A stretch of 64,000 nucleotides of DNA from Elysia chlorotica (Eukaryota; Mollusca; Gastropoda; Plakobranchidae): positions 733,126 through 797,125 of the forward strand of contig RQTK01000094.1 of the NCBI GenBank assembly GCA_003991915.1, in the 5' to 3' direction. Made by a program: the position numbers and the translations under genes. Under the pieces are notes generated by a model that searched no databases, had not been told where the DNA came from, and was given only the letters and a program-made list of their open reading frames with translations. This document shows positions 12,001 through 23,800 of this stretch, in pieces (position 1 is the first letter of the stretch; every line of letters begins with the position of its first letter).

Positions 12001-15000
12001 TTAGATAATGGTACAATACGCATTTAGGTGCCTTTTTACTTTATTAGGTCTTGTTCCTATTGTGCACTTATAAAAAAGGGAACATAACCCAATATTTTAC
12101 ATGGATATCAATTAAAGCAGAACTTTTATGTTCAATGAATTTTACTTCTGTTTTCTAAAATCTATAATTTTAATTTTTATATATAACTCAACTCCAGGTT
12201 ATATTCGAACAACTAATGGGTTTGATTCCAAGAACTTTTGCTGTGCTCGTACTTACATGTACATGTTACCTACATTTGCTTTTGCACCCATTGAGAAGGT
12301 GAGAATTTAAAAAGGTTACTCTTTTAAAACTTTAAAGTTTCATTATGTATATACCTGATGTTTCTTTTTTCAGACCTGTAAATTTTCTGACAGTTGTCGA
12401 AATTCTGAAAATTTGGACGATCAAGAATTTTCTTACCCGATTTCTAACCCGTTATCCGACCACAGTGAAAAAGTCTAACTTCCCGACATGATTATCCCCC
12501 CCACAAAAATCAAAGTTAAAGATACACAAAAAAGTTAGAGCAGCGTCTTTTGTTTCGGAGACCCATTTTATCGAGGCATATTAGTTACCTTTTTTTTTTA
12601 CATTTGAGGCGACACCTATTTAGTGAGAACTAAATTCAAGCGGTATCGTAATGCATTGCTACAGAGCACTGCCAACCCATATGTTTTTTCTCCTCAAATA
12701 CGCCAATGCGTTTTTCCACTGAAAAATATAAATTTCCCAACAACCCTATCATTTTTTACGTACAGCTGCGGTTCTGTCAATCATGCAACCAAACTAGAGA
12801 GGAAAAATGAAAGTTTCGTGCAAGAAAGAAAATGTAGAAACAATTTAATTATTATATCAATAAGTGATGTTTCTCTTTTGTTTTTGCACTTGTCATTGTG
12901 TTATCTAAATTGGGTTAGTCAGTGATATCAATCTACCCCAGGGTAATTCTTAATCGTTTATTATACGGAACGAGCACCAAATTATAGTACCCAACTCTTT
13001 ATCTTCACATCTAGTCTTCGACCATCGCCTTAATTTCCAAATGAATGCTTTTTTATTGCGTTTGATCTTAATTGGTGTTGACTCTCGGATAGATCGTTTG
13101 TGTTTTTATAATATGGGTTCTAATGCGCATTTACAAACAAAGAACGTAGATCTAGTTTAATGTTTATTCGTCCAAATACTAATCTCTCCATCTTCACGCC
13201 CGGTTCTCGGCCCTCGCTGTCATTTACTATTCTATTGTGAATCATGTGCTAGAATCTGCTTTCACAAACAAGCTCTCAATTTAGATCTAGTCTATCGTTT
13301 ATTTGTCCTGTTAATACAAATCTCTGCATCTTCACATCCAATTCTATGCCCCCGCCATCATTTCTAACTTATGATTCTCATTGTTCTTAACTGCTTTTGA
13401 TATTGAGATTGACACTTTTATTAACAAGCTAACTTAATAATACCGGTACAATATGATTCAGATAAAATAGTGTAACTTGGCTTTGAGATAAATAGTTAAG
13501 TCTCAACCATTTTTTTTTCTTTATTTCTTAGTTTGTCACTGATGACTACAGAACTACAGGTGAGTATCGATAACAATAAATTTGCTCTGATTGGGGTTGA
13601 GCATGAAAGCTATGTGGAATAAATTGTGATCAGTTTGCATTCTTAGTTGGCTATGGTATAGTTTTGCAGATCCATCGTCAATACCGCAGTAGTTAATTCC
13701 TTTTCATGAGAACTGGTGTGAATACGATTCAGCAGAACTTAAAAGCATGCGTGCAAGAGCACAGGCATGCTGGCAAATTTATCTTGCCAACCCCAACATT
13801 TTTTTAATGATTAAATAATAACATAAGATGCAATTATTACATTTAGTCTTGACAGAGTTTTATTCCAAATGCAATAAAAGTTATGAATGAAAAATCTAAC
13901 CTGTTATCTGAGTAAAAATCAGTTTCCATTATTTCACATCATGGCTAACAAAGATTATTAGGCATTGGGTTCTTGCAAACAATTTTATTGGGGCTTTTTT
14001 TTATTTACAATAACATCCACATGCTGGATGGTAAAAAAATAAGTCTTGACTCGACTCTAGGAATCTTCAACTCATGATGTTAAAATGTTTTTATGTATTA
14101 TCTTTTGCAGCGGAAATTACAGAAAAAGTGAGAAAAATTCTTATGAGGTTTCAAGGAACACACAAGTTTCATAATTTTACATCAGGAGTGTAAGTACACT
14201 TCAGTTTTATATTTGTGGTATTGCATTTCATAAGCACAGGCACCTTTTCTCTCAATTGATAATATAATCATTCTCAAACATTTTGAAAGGGCGATAGAAC
14301 TTGCAATGCAGTTTTTTCTTTTGTTTTTGTCTTTTAAGAATTATTAAAAAGTCTTTTACATATCTTGGCAAAGTTCTTAGACTTAGTTTTGGTCATACCT
14401 CTAATGATTTGAAATGCCTACTCTTTTATGTTTATTTAGATTTTTAAAGTTACTTTTTACCATTCTAGTTTTAAAAAATTGTTTTTTCTCTGTTTCTGTG
14501 AACGTCTACCTATATTTTGAGGTTGATTTAACATTTTCTACCAAAGACATATTTTTCCCAAAATCCCTTGGGGATCATATATATATCTGAAAAGAGTTGC
14601 CAATTGTAATCAAAGTTAAACATTATTCTTTCTATCGTGATTGTGAGACATTTAAGACTAATTTGATGTCTTCAGATGTAGGAGGAGCTTGAGTTTCTTT
14701 AAAAATGCATTTTGTATAACGTGTCCTTCATTATGATTGTAATCTTTCTGCTGAGATTATAACTGATCAATTAAGCAATAACTGGTGCTATTACACACAG
14801 ATACTTTCATGATTCAGCTTCTTTTAACCATGTTATCTGCTGTTTTAAATATTACAGGAAATTTGAACAAGCAAGTGCTGCAAGATATATAATTAAATTT
14901 GAGGTACCCATCATGGAATTTGTTTATAGTGATAATGTAGATAGTTTAAAAAAAAAGAAAACCCTTCTTATAGAATTGAAAGTATAATGCTTTTATTGCT

Positions 15001-18000
15001 AATAATCACTTAAATTATTTTTGGGATAATCGATGCAAGCTTAAGTTAGCACAGATAATCATAACATTTAACTTGTTGTTTTCAGGTTTTAGACATAGTT
15101 ATTTGAGAAAGGACAAGCACCCCCAAAATTTACTTTAGTTAATTTGGGTTTTCAAAATTGCATTGAAATTCTATGTAGGTCTTATGGAAAGATAATGTTA
15201 ACCATGTAATTAATGTGATTTGTTTTTAATCTTTCAGAGGTATACTCGAAGATATTTAAATTTATACGTCTTCTATAAAGGACAATTGAACTTCTATGAC
15301 TTGGTATGATGGTTTCAGCAGTGTTCTTTTCTTCTTTTTTTTATGTTGCATTTTTATTAAATAAAGAAATTAAAAGTAGCACACCTTTTTGTTAATCTTG
15401 TCCTTCGATATTTGCAGTGTTCTGATCCATATATTAGAGAGGGAATGGAATTTGTTACACTGAGAGTGAAGGGCCAGAGTTTCATGTTGCATCACATACG
15501 CAAAATGATTGGTAATGTTTAAATGAGAATTTTAAAGATTCAAAAAGAATATTTTTATAAAGATATTGGCTCAAGCAATGCTGTTTATAAGCGTATCTAT
15601 TAATAAAACTAACCAATCATGTGGAGTACTGTGTGAGAGTACTAATATGAAGATAATTAAAATAATTTGTAAAGAACTTCTTTATGACAGTATCAGTTTA
15701 AAAATGCTGTACACTTGCGATTGACATTGTCTCTTATGGACTAACTAAAGGTGACTGAAGCTTCTTGATAAAGCACTCATTTTACTCTTTCAAAGTATTA
15801 ACTTATTCTATCATTGTTGTTTTTTATTAAGGGTTTGATTAAATTGTATATAATTTTACATTGAAATTACTGTTGTGATATTTTGTGTACTTTCAAAAGC
15901 AGAGAATCTATTCATAGGTATTTGACAGATTTAAAAAGCTCATCAGTATATAATGTGTTCTTATGTCACCTTTTTAGCAAAAAAACAAAACATAATATAG
16001 TCTATTTAATCTTTTTTTTTTTTTTTCAAACTAAGACATGCTTCTGCTAAATATTGTAAAATAAAAAGAAACTATCAGTGTCTTAAAGTTATTTATTAGA
16101 TCAAATCATAAAGGTTCCACCCCCCCCCCCCCCTAAAAAAAATCGCAGGAACAAAAAAACACCGTAACACATTGAAATTGCATTAAATATTTCATAAATA
16201 TTTTTATTATTTTTATTCCTCAGGGCTGACTATTGCAATTGTGAGGGGCTATTGTGGTGAAAGTGTCATTGACAGTTGCTGGGGTCCAGAGAAGGTGAAT
16301 ATGGCTCCCTATCATTGTATATGCTTACTTTATTTTACAATAAGGTTTAAAATCTCAAGTGCACTTCTAGAAAATTTCATTCTTTCACATTAACAGTTTC
16401 ATTATGCCAATAATTTTGTGAAGTGCAAACCAATGTAAACTTTGTCGAAACAAATTTATAATGCAAGGGAAGTTGCACTGTATTATTTCATTTTTCTATC
16501 ATGACAAGCTTGGAGTAGCATTTTAACTCTAATTAAGATGAGATATGCTTCAAATTTAAGCATCAAGTACACGGGCAATTCCATAGAAAAAAACATCACT
16601 CATTCAAAATAATCAAACTTCTTTTGATATTGTCTCAGTGTGGAAATGGCACCCGGTTATTATTTTTCTTATAAATATTTACTTTTTTTTACATTTTTGC
16701 TATCATGTATAAGGGGTATTGTATATTTTAACCTTATTGCACTCAGTTTTGGGGGGTGAACTGGCTCAAGCGGTAGAGTGTACATCCAGATTGGGAGGTC
16801 TACGGTTAAATTCCCATATTAGGTCAAAAAATAATTTTCTGATTTTGTCAATTGTAACTTGTTGGGTCGGTGTCACTATAAAAAGTGTGACTGGCATGGA
16901 CAGGTCTTCCCGCCTTGTCTCGTGGGTAACCACACAAAATTGTCGGACGTCAGTCTTGGGGCCTGTCTACAATATAGGCTCTATAGTGCTGATGTTGGAT
17001 GTTACCATTTCAACAACTCAAGTTAACTTTTAGTTTTGCTATAATATGTATTGCAATCAAAATTTAATGTCTTATATCATATAGATAAATATTTACATTC
17101 TCAGGTCAGTGACTTGATTAGTATTAGTCATATATATGCATGAAATAATAAATTCTCTTTAGAAAATTTGATTTCAGTCATAGCCTATATTAATAAGAAC
17201 TCCATGATTTCAGTGCATTTTAATATAAGTTTGTAAATATAAGTCAATTTGTGTTTTAGATTCATAATTTTTGGATTCAAACATTGACATTTATCATGAC
17301 CATTTTTTTGCTATGTCAGTTCAGTTTTTTTTTAAATCTCTATAACCACCTATATTATTGAATGATACAGATTTACGGTTTTTGTTTGAGATATGTTATT
17401 GTGTTGACAATTATTTATGAATTAAACGTGGCTTACAACAGAATTACCTGTGATTGCTTTATGAAAGTTCAATTAAATTTTCTCATCCAGGTTGATGTAC
17501 CAAAAGCTCCTGGTTTAGGGCTGGTGTTGGAACAGGTACTATTATCCATTTAATCTTATTTTACTTTATTTTTTTACCATGGCCATTTCAGTGCCATAAT
17601 GCATTTGAAGTCTTAAAAAGAGACATTAAAAGGGCAATTTAAAACCTGAGTGGAGAGCTAACACATTGAAATCTGAACTTATCATAATTTGTCATTATGA
17701 CAAAAAAAAATGGTAGTACATTTATTATAACTGTTTATTTTGGAAATTAACTTTTTTTAATGAAAAAAAAACAACAAAAACAAACAGAAGAAGAAAAAAA
17801 AACATGTCTAAAAATTAAATTCTCCTCAAATAATTATGTCAAAATATGTCATTTAATATCTGTGATGTTTCTTTCAAGCATTTTGAAATTGTTACTCATC
17901 CTTTCTATGTCTTATGAGCTTATGAAAGAACCTTCATGGTCTTATTTCAGTTACATTTTGATGGCTACAACAAAAAATTTGGCAAGGATGGAGTACATGA

Positions 18001-20848
18001 CCCTATTGATTGGTCTTCATATGGGGTAATGTTTTTGTTTCTTGCACTGTGCTTTGATGGCTTGATTGACCTTTTACCAACACCAAACTGCAAAGATCTT
18101 CCATAATGTTTTTGATAAAGATTTGACTCTATTGCAGACCTGAAAATTTTCCGACAATTTTATCGATCAAGACTTCGGACCTGATTTCCAACACGTCTTC
18201 TGACCCGATATTCGATTGTCTGAGAGCCGTGCTTGACCAAATCTGTTGGAAAAAATCGCGGCAAATAGACTGGAGCTCAAACCTGCGACCTTCTTAATAT
18301 AACATCACATTTTTCTGTCCATATCAGAACCCCTTAATAATTCACAAGATCTACATTTTTTTGCTCCATTACTTTGTTAATCGTAGATAGACGAATATTT
18401 GCCATGTAGTGGGCACAAATATGAAAAATAAAACAAGAGTAAGTCTATCATACTGCTTTAAGACATAGCATTTCATTTGATTAAAAAAAGTATGCTTATT
18501 GCATTTTTTTAGTATCGATTGTCGACTAATAGTAATAATGAAGATGATAATCAATGTATGTGTTACAGTAGAATTCATTTTTTGGGGGGGAGGGGGGAGG
18601 GGATTGTTTCATCAATCTGGTATTTTTTACTAAAATAACTTGAAATGTTCATTTGAGGGCTTATTTTGGACTCTGGCGGAGCATGCTCCTGCACCCCCTT
18701 TGAAAAACTTGGCGCTCGTCTGTCATGCTCATAAATGTGGTAGGAATTTTCGGACAATTTTGACAAGGGGCACTTTCAGGTCTGTCAATTAGTCTATACC
18801 GAAAAATTACCTAATGATGCAATCTGTTTTAAGATAAAACTCTGGGGGACTGCCCAATTTATCCCAATTTTATATTTCACAATGACTTGAAAGTAAAAAA
18901 AAGGGTAATGGATTCGTTGGAAATTGTTTATCTTAAACAGGTTTTTATCTTAAGTGGATTCCATTGAATTAAGCCACAATTTAACCCAGGCTTTCTTTTC
19001 TTTTTTTAGGAGACTGTGGAGCAGTTTAAGGAGGAGCAGATTATTTCGCAGATAGTGGCCAAAGAAAAAACAGAAAGAGTGTATCCTTTTAGCAGCATTG
19101 AAGTTGAAAAGCAAAGAGAATTAAGAATTGCATAAGAGGTTAAAGTGGATGAAAAAGAAGAAAAGCTATTTTTGGTTTGAGAACATAATATTACCTCCTA
19201 TGACTTTAGACAGAGCCACCAGCTGTGTATTTACCTGGGATGGCTTAGTTCTATGTGTGCAAATTTTAAAAGGTATTTGTACAAATATAGGGTTCTTTCA
19301 ACTGTAAAATGCACACATGATATCATTGCATTGATCAAGGCAAATGTTTTGTAACTTGATATAGGCATCAAGGCTCTCTTTAAAATAATAAAAAAATTAT
19401 TTTTTTTTTTTTAAGATTTATATGTGTGTAAAATATTTATGTATTGAGCTTCGCATATACTTTCCTTAATTTTTTTACAGTACATTTGAATGGCTAAGGA
19501 CTTTGCAGTTTCATAATTTTGATACACCACGAACAGAAGGTCCACAAAAACCATGGGTACCTCTCATGAAAATGTTGAAGGTAAAGCATATCTATGTTGG
19601 TAAACTGTCCCTGCAGTTTTATTGCTATTTGAAACCCAAAATTTTGTGGCAAAAATGCCAAAATTTGCAATGGATTTTGCCCAAAATGGCAAAATTTTCA
19701 ACTAAATTTGCAACAAATTTGCAAACTTTGCCAAACATAAGGTGTAAGGCAATGTGGGGAAAAATGCTTCAGGTGACTTTGCTTCTTTTTAAAATATGAG
19801 TACATGTACTAACCAAAGGAATTTTTATTGAAATGTTCAGTCTTCCTCAAAATTTTTGACAAGTGACTAGATTACGTATGTTACTGTTTGGCAATTCAAT
19901 TGAAATATTGCTAATAGCATGTACGTTTTGGTAACTTCTAAAATCCTTCAATTTCAATCGATTGGGGTGACACCACAATTCCCAGAGAGGAAAAATGTAA
20001 ATCCAGGTCCTACCAAACCAACCAAAGAATGACGAGTTAAGGGCATATTTTGCAGCTGCAAAAAACTGTAGGTTCAGGGTAAAGAGATACAACACACTGC
20101 ATTATGAAGACATTTACCTCTCAAGTGTCAATGAAAGCAGTTTCTGTTTTTAGATGAAGTTTAGAGAGATTAATATTGAACTAAAATACTCAGATATTAC
20201 ACAACAAACCATTAGGAGCATGACTGCAAAGTACATGTAGATTTTGCTGTGGCATGAATCCTATGCTTAAGCAGTGAAGTTTTTAGAACTTGACTCTGTT
20301 AGCAAAACAGAAGGAATGCAGGTCATCATGTGTTTTGCGGTTATGCAGAAACGGAATTGTGTGATTGATTAATCTTATTATGTGAAATAAAATTGTTTTA
20401 AAATTTGAACCTTTATTATTTTTTCAATTGATTACTTATTATTCAGGAATCAGATCGAAATGTGGATGTAAAAACAGAAGAGAAGGGAATGGTTTCAGAA
20501 ACTGTTTTGGAGAACTCAGTCAAATTGGAAGTTGAAGCAGATGATTCGTCATTGCCAAAAACAGATGGAATTAAAGCTGAGGAAGGGATGCTCTCGGAAA
20601 CTTCACAACAAAGTAAAATAAAATCTGAAACTCAAGCAGTTGGTAATCCATCTTTGCAAAATACAGATGGAAAGGAAGTGGCAGGTTGCCTTTCAAATAT
20701 TCATAATGATGGACAGTTTTCAGGCAATGCCTTAACAAAAGATCATATTGATCCTAGTCAAGATATTGCCACTGATAGCTGTAATGTTATTGCATCTGAT
20801 CAATCAAAGTCAAAAGAAGTGACTAGAGCCAATGACACCATACTATGA
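9066..20848 (+). CDS. PUS1: tRNA pseudouridine synthase, PUS1/TruA family
   Basis: This enzyme isomerises uridine to pseudouridine in tRNA, and in animals also acts on other RNAs, in nucleus and mitochondria. Coding exons: 9066-9167, 9765-9833, 10770-10855, 11249-11415, 11752-11817, 12198-12298, 13532-13559, 14111-14189, 14858-14903, 15238-15303, 15418-15511, 16224-16294, 17491-17535, 17951-18025, 19010-19080, 19481-19580, 20447-20848. All phases agree and give 555 aa (human 427). Catalytic Asp127 lies in [11 protein letters not shown]. Other family blocks are [44 protein letters not shown] and [12 protein letters not shown]. The basic N-terminus [18 protein letters not shown] suggests mitochondrial import, a second Met22 could start a cytosolic/nuclear form, and a lysine run (PKKKKKNH) follows. 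The exon 4 donor (GTGGAA) is weak but fits frame. Exon 15 to 16 is a U12-type intron. The last exon encodes a 133-residue tail with four psi-K-x-E motifs. Exon 1 is preceded by an acceptor-like tract, so further 5' exons are likely. Confidence 0.95.
9168..11751 (+). other. PUS1: PUS1 introns 1 to 4
   Basis: Introns 9168-9764, 9834-10769, 10856-11248 and 11416-11751 are AT-rich with standard GT-AG ends, apart from the weak GTGGAA donor at 11416. I see no gene or clear transposon in them. Confidence 0.75.
12373..12500 (+). mobile_element. Fragment related to the 18135-18784 repeat
   Basis: Lies in PUS1 intron 6. It begins CAGACCTGTAAATTTTC and shares the ordered words GACAGTTG or GACAATTT, GATCAAG, CCGATTTC and CCGTT or CCGATA with the left end of the element at 18135. 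No matching right end was found, so it is a fragment or a diverged copy. Confidence 0.4.
16751..17001 (+). mobile_element. tRNA-derived SINE, copy 1
   Basis: In PUS1 intron 12. The head has a box-A-like TGGCTCAAGCGGTAGAG and a box-B-like GGTTAAATTCC. The body carries blocks shared by the family: TTGGGTCGGTGTCA, the CCTGTCTCGTGGG type, AAAATTGTCGGACGTCAGTC, and an end GTGCTGATGTTGG. Other copies lie near 28060, 30018, 33016, 34792, 35704 and 46733. Confidence 0.75.
18135..18784. mobile_element. Candidate non-autonomous DNA transposon
   Basis: In PUS1 intron 14. It begins CAGACCTGAAA (18135-18145) and ends with the exact inverse TTTCAGGTCTG (18774-18784). The inner flanks are also related (TTTTCCGACAATTTT against its inverse near 18748-18761). 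There is no coding capacity and no obvious target-site duplication. The 11-base match could be partly accidental, but the related start at 12373 argues for a repeat family. Confidence 0.45.
19081..19480 (+). other. PUS1: U12-type (minor spliceosome) intron 15 of PUS1
   Basis: The donor is GTATCCTTTT, a full match to the U12 5' splice consensus. The branch site TTCCTTAAT lies at 19462-19470, about a dozen bases before the AG, as expected for U12 introns. It is the only splice solution that keeps frame, since a phase-0 join would give a stop codon. Confidence 0.9.
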
Positions 20849-23800
20849 CATTTTAAATCATACTCACCAATAGTGTTATGAACATGTTCCATCAAAACAA
20901 TCCCATCGATTAATGTTGAAATCATTGTCTCAATTTTTTTTATAAAGTGGACAGTTTCGTAATGCTGAGTATTTCTTGTTTTTGTTTTCTTTAGAGTTTA
21001 TAAGAAGCGTGAAGCCCAAATTGAATAAAGACAAGAAGGTCTGACTTCACAATTACCAAAGTATCGAAAAGTGCTGTTCTCTAAACATATTATAGTGCAA
21101 CTCGGACTCGTGCCTTACATACACACACCAAGATTTTAACTGGTGGCTTTTACCTCTTTGATCTGTTATCATGCTCGAAATTCGGCCGTTGGCTGCAACA
21201 TCCTTCCCTCGCTGATCGTCATTTTTCATTCCGTGACCCACTCCTTTTATCAACACTGCATGATGCTAGTCATGACTTGCGGTAGCATTGTTATTCTTTA
21301 GGGACAAGCTGATAAATCTTTGGTGGTCTAATTTAACCTATTTAATCTATTTTTAACATGTCCAATTCTTTGAATCCAAGAATGAGTATGACATAGTTTA
21401 CTTAAGACAAAGAGGAGAAAAAAATTAGGGACTTTTATCTGTTCATTGAATGTATGGTGTTCTTTGAGTCCGAGTATGTTGTATTCGAGTTGCACTGTAG
21501 TATTTTAATGTACTCATGGTAAACCATTATTAAGTTTAATACAATTTTAATAGTATATGCTTAAGCCTGTTATTAGTGGTAAATTTAAAATAACATGATT
21601 TTAAAAGTACATGTACAACATGATTTTAAAAGTACATGTACTAAGAACAAAAAAAGCTAAATATTTTAAATAGATATGTTGAAAGTACAAGCAGCTGTAT
21701 TTGCATTTACATGTTGAATTTGTTTTTTAAACTTAAACTTAACAACAGTCACCTTGTTCTAAAAAAAGTTGCATTGGTATAGATCTATTTTTCAAGAGAG
21801 CTTTTGCTGAAATCAAAGAATGAATTAAAAAAACAATCACAAACATAAAAAAATAAAAATCTTTGTTCTAATAACAAATTTAGCAATTTGGTCATTTTAA
21901 TTTTTATGATTTTAAGTTTAGTCATCACTTTTGCTCTTACTATTTTTATAGTTTGGCCTGGTCTATTTTTTAAACACGTTCCTGAAATATTTATTTTACA
22001 TTTAATAAAGTATTATTATATTGAACATAATTCGAGTTGGTAACTAAATAGGCTGGGGTATTGTGGTCTCCCAATAAAAAAAAAAACTTTTAAATTACAA
22101 TTTACTGCCTTGATCTAACATTGATTTGTCTGAAACTAAAAGCAACTGCAATGTCAAATGAATTTTTTCTTGTAAAATTTTGTACATGTACTATGTTTTT
22201 GTTTCATTTACTTTAAGAAAGGAAGATGATGTATGCAAGAGCCAGAGAGATGAGAGGGGAATCTAGGGCAGAGTGATTTATTGTCATTTTGTTTCTATAG
22301 TAAAAAAATTATTATTCACCATAAAACCTTGTTTTTATTTTTGGTAGGAAAATGACATGTTGTAGTGTATTTTGTTCTTGGTATTGTTGCTGCTGTTGTG
22401 TTTGTAGACTAGTTATGAATTTTTTTAAATATCCCTATTATTGCTTACAAAAAAAATTTTTTTTTTTAATATCACCCTCACAGATTGAACTAAAAACATC
22501 TTTTTTAGCTTATCTTGAAACCAAAATGCCCTCAATTTTTTGTTTTTCTATGGCATTTACACATGTAAATCAAAACATGTCCCTGATGAAAATTTAATGC
22601 AAATGAAATGTTTAATAAAGACTAATATTAAGTTTATTGTGAGAGAAAAAATTGGAAAAACAGTTTAACCTAAAATAAAGAATTACCAGGATTCAAATTA
22701 TATGTATCTGAACTCAACTGTAGGGTACTTGATACTATTTATCGATTTACATATATGCTTTCCTGCATGAGTGAAAGTTCATGTACTTGCCAGACTAAGT
22801 TTCTATCCACACCAAACTAGGCCAAGCGTGGGTTGTCATTCACATATTATGACAAAGTACGCGGTCTTGGTATAAACAACCCAAGCAACACAGATGCCGT
22901 CCGAAGCATGTGATACCAGGATCAAGATCGACTGCCAGCGGCGAATCGCTCTTCACACACACACGCAAACCTAGAGTCTGGCTTGGCCAGCTATTTAGGT
23001 CAAAGCGTGCGCAGTTGTTATGGGCATAGATAGCTAAATATTCAAATATTTAAAAAAGCTTATTTCATAAATCATTTTTATTGTGACCTTATTTTATAAC
23101 TATCTAAGACTAAATATACTACTTGGGTCTATACTTATAAAGGCATTCTAGAGAAAAGTGTGTTTAAAGTTTTGAATCGAGAGCCAGAATTCAATGGCGG
23201 GCGTCCAACTCAGACTATCACAGATAGAGTTTTGCCTCCCCGTCGCAAAAAACAGATTGTCGGTCCACCAACAAAAGCCGTTATCCGTCGTGCGACAGCC
23301 GGTGTATCTCCAGGAACGAATAAACACTAAACATGGATCTCTGCATATTGTTTGTGTCTGTCCGGGATGGATGTATGAGTTGGTATAGTCGCACCTTAAC
23401 CGACAAGTCTGCCTGCATTATACTAGTTTATACCACTTGTGTGAATGATTAATGCACACTGCACTTCTAGTTTTACCACAAAGAAACCTTCACTCCAAGC
23501 CACATTTAACCAACTCTGATTACGCTTTGTGCAAAAGCGAGCAGAGCACCAGGAATTTTTTTTAAATATCAATCATATACAATAGTATTTCGTGCAAATT
23601 GAAATAGTGTAACATCATGCCAGGGCGTTACAAACGACACTTATTGATTATAAATTTCATTAGAAACTGACTCTTTGTCTCGATCCTCAGCTGTTAACGC
23701 TATTACAGGACCAGTGTGTAATACTCATACAGTGGAATCCTCTTAGGGTCCTGAAACAGCCAGAAAGGTGTCTGATAATCTACTTCCTGATTTTATTTTC

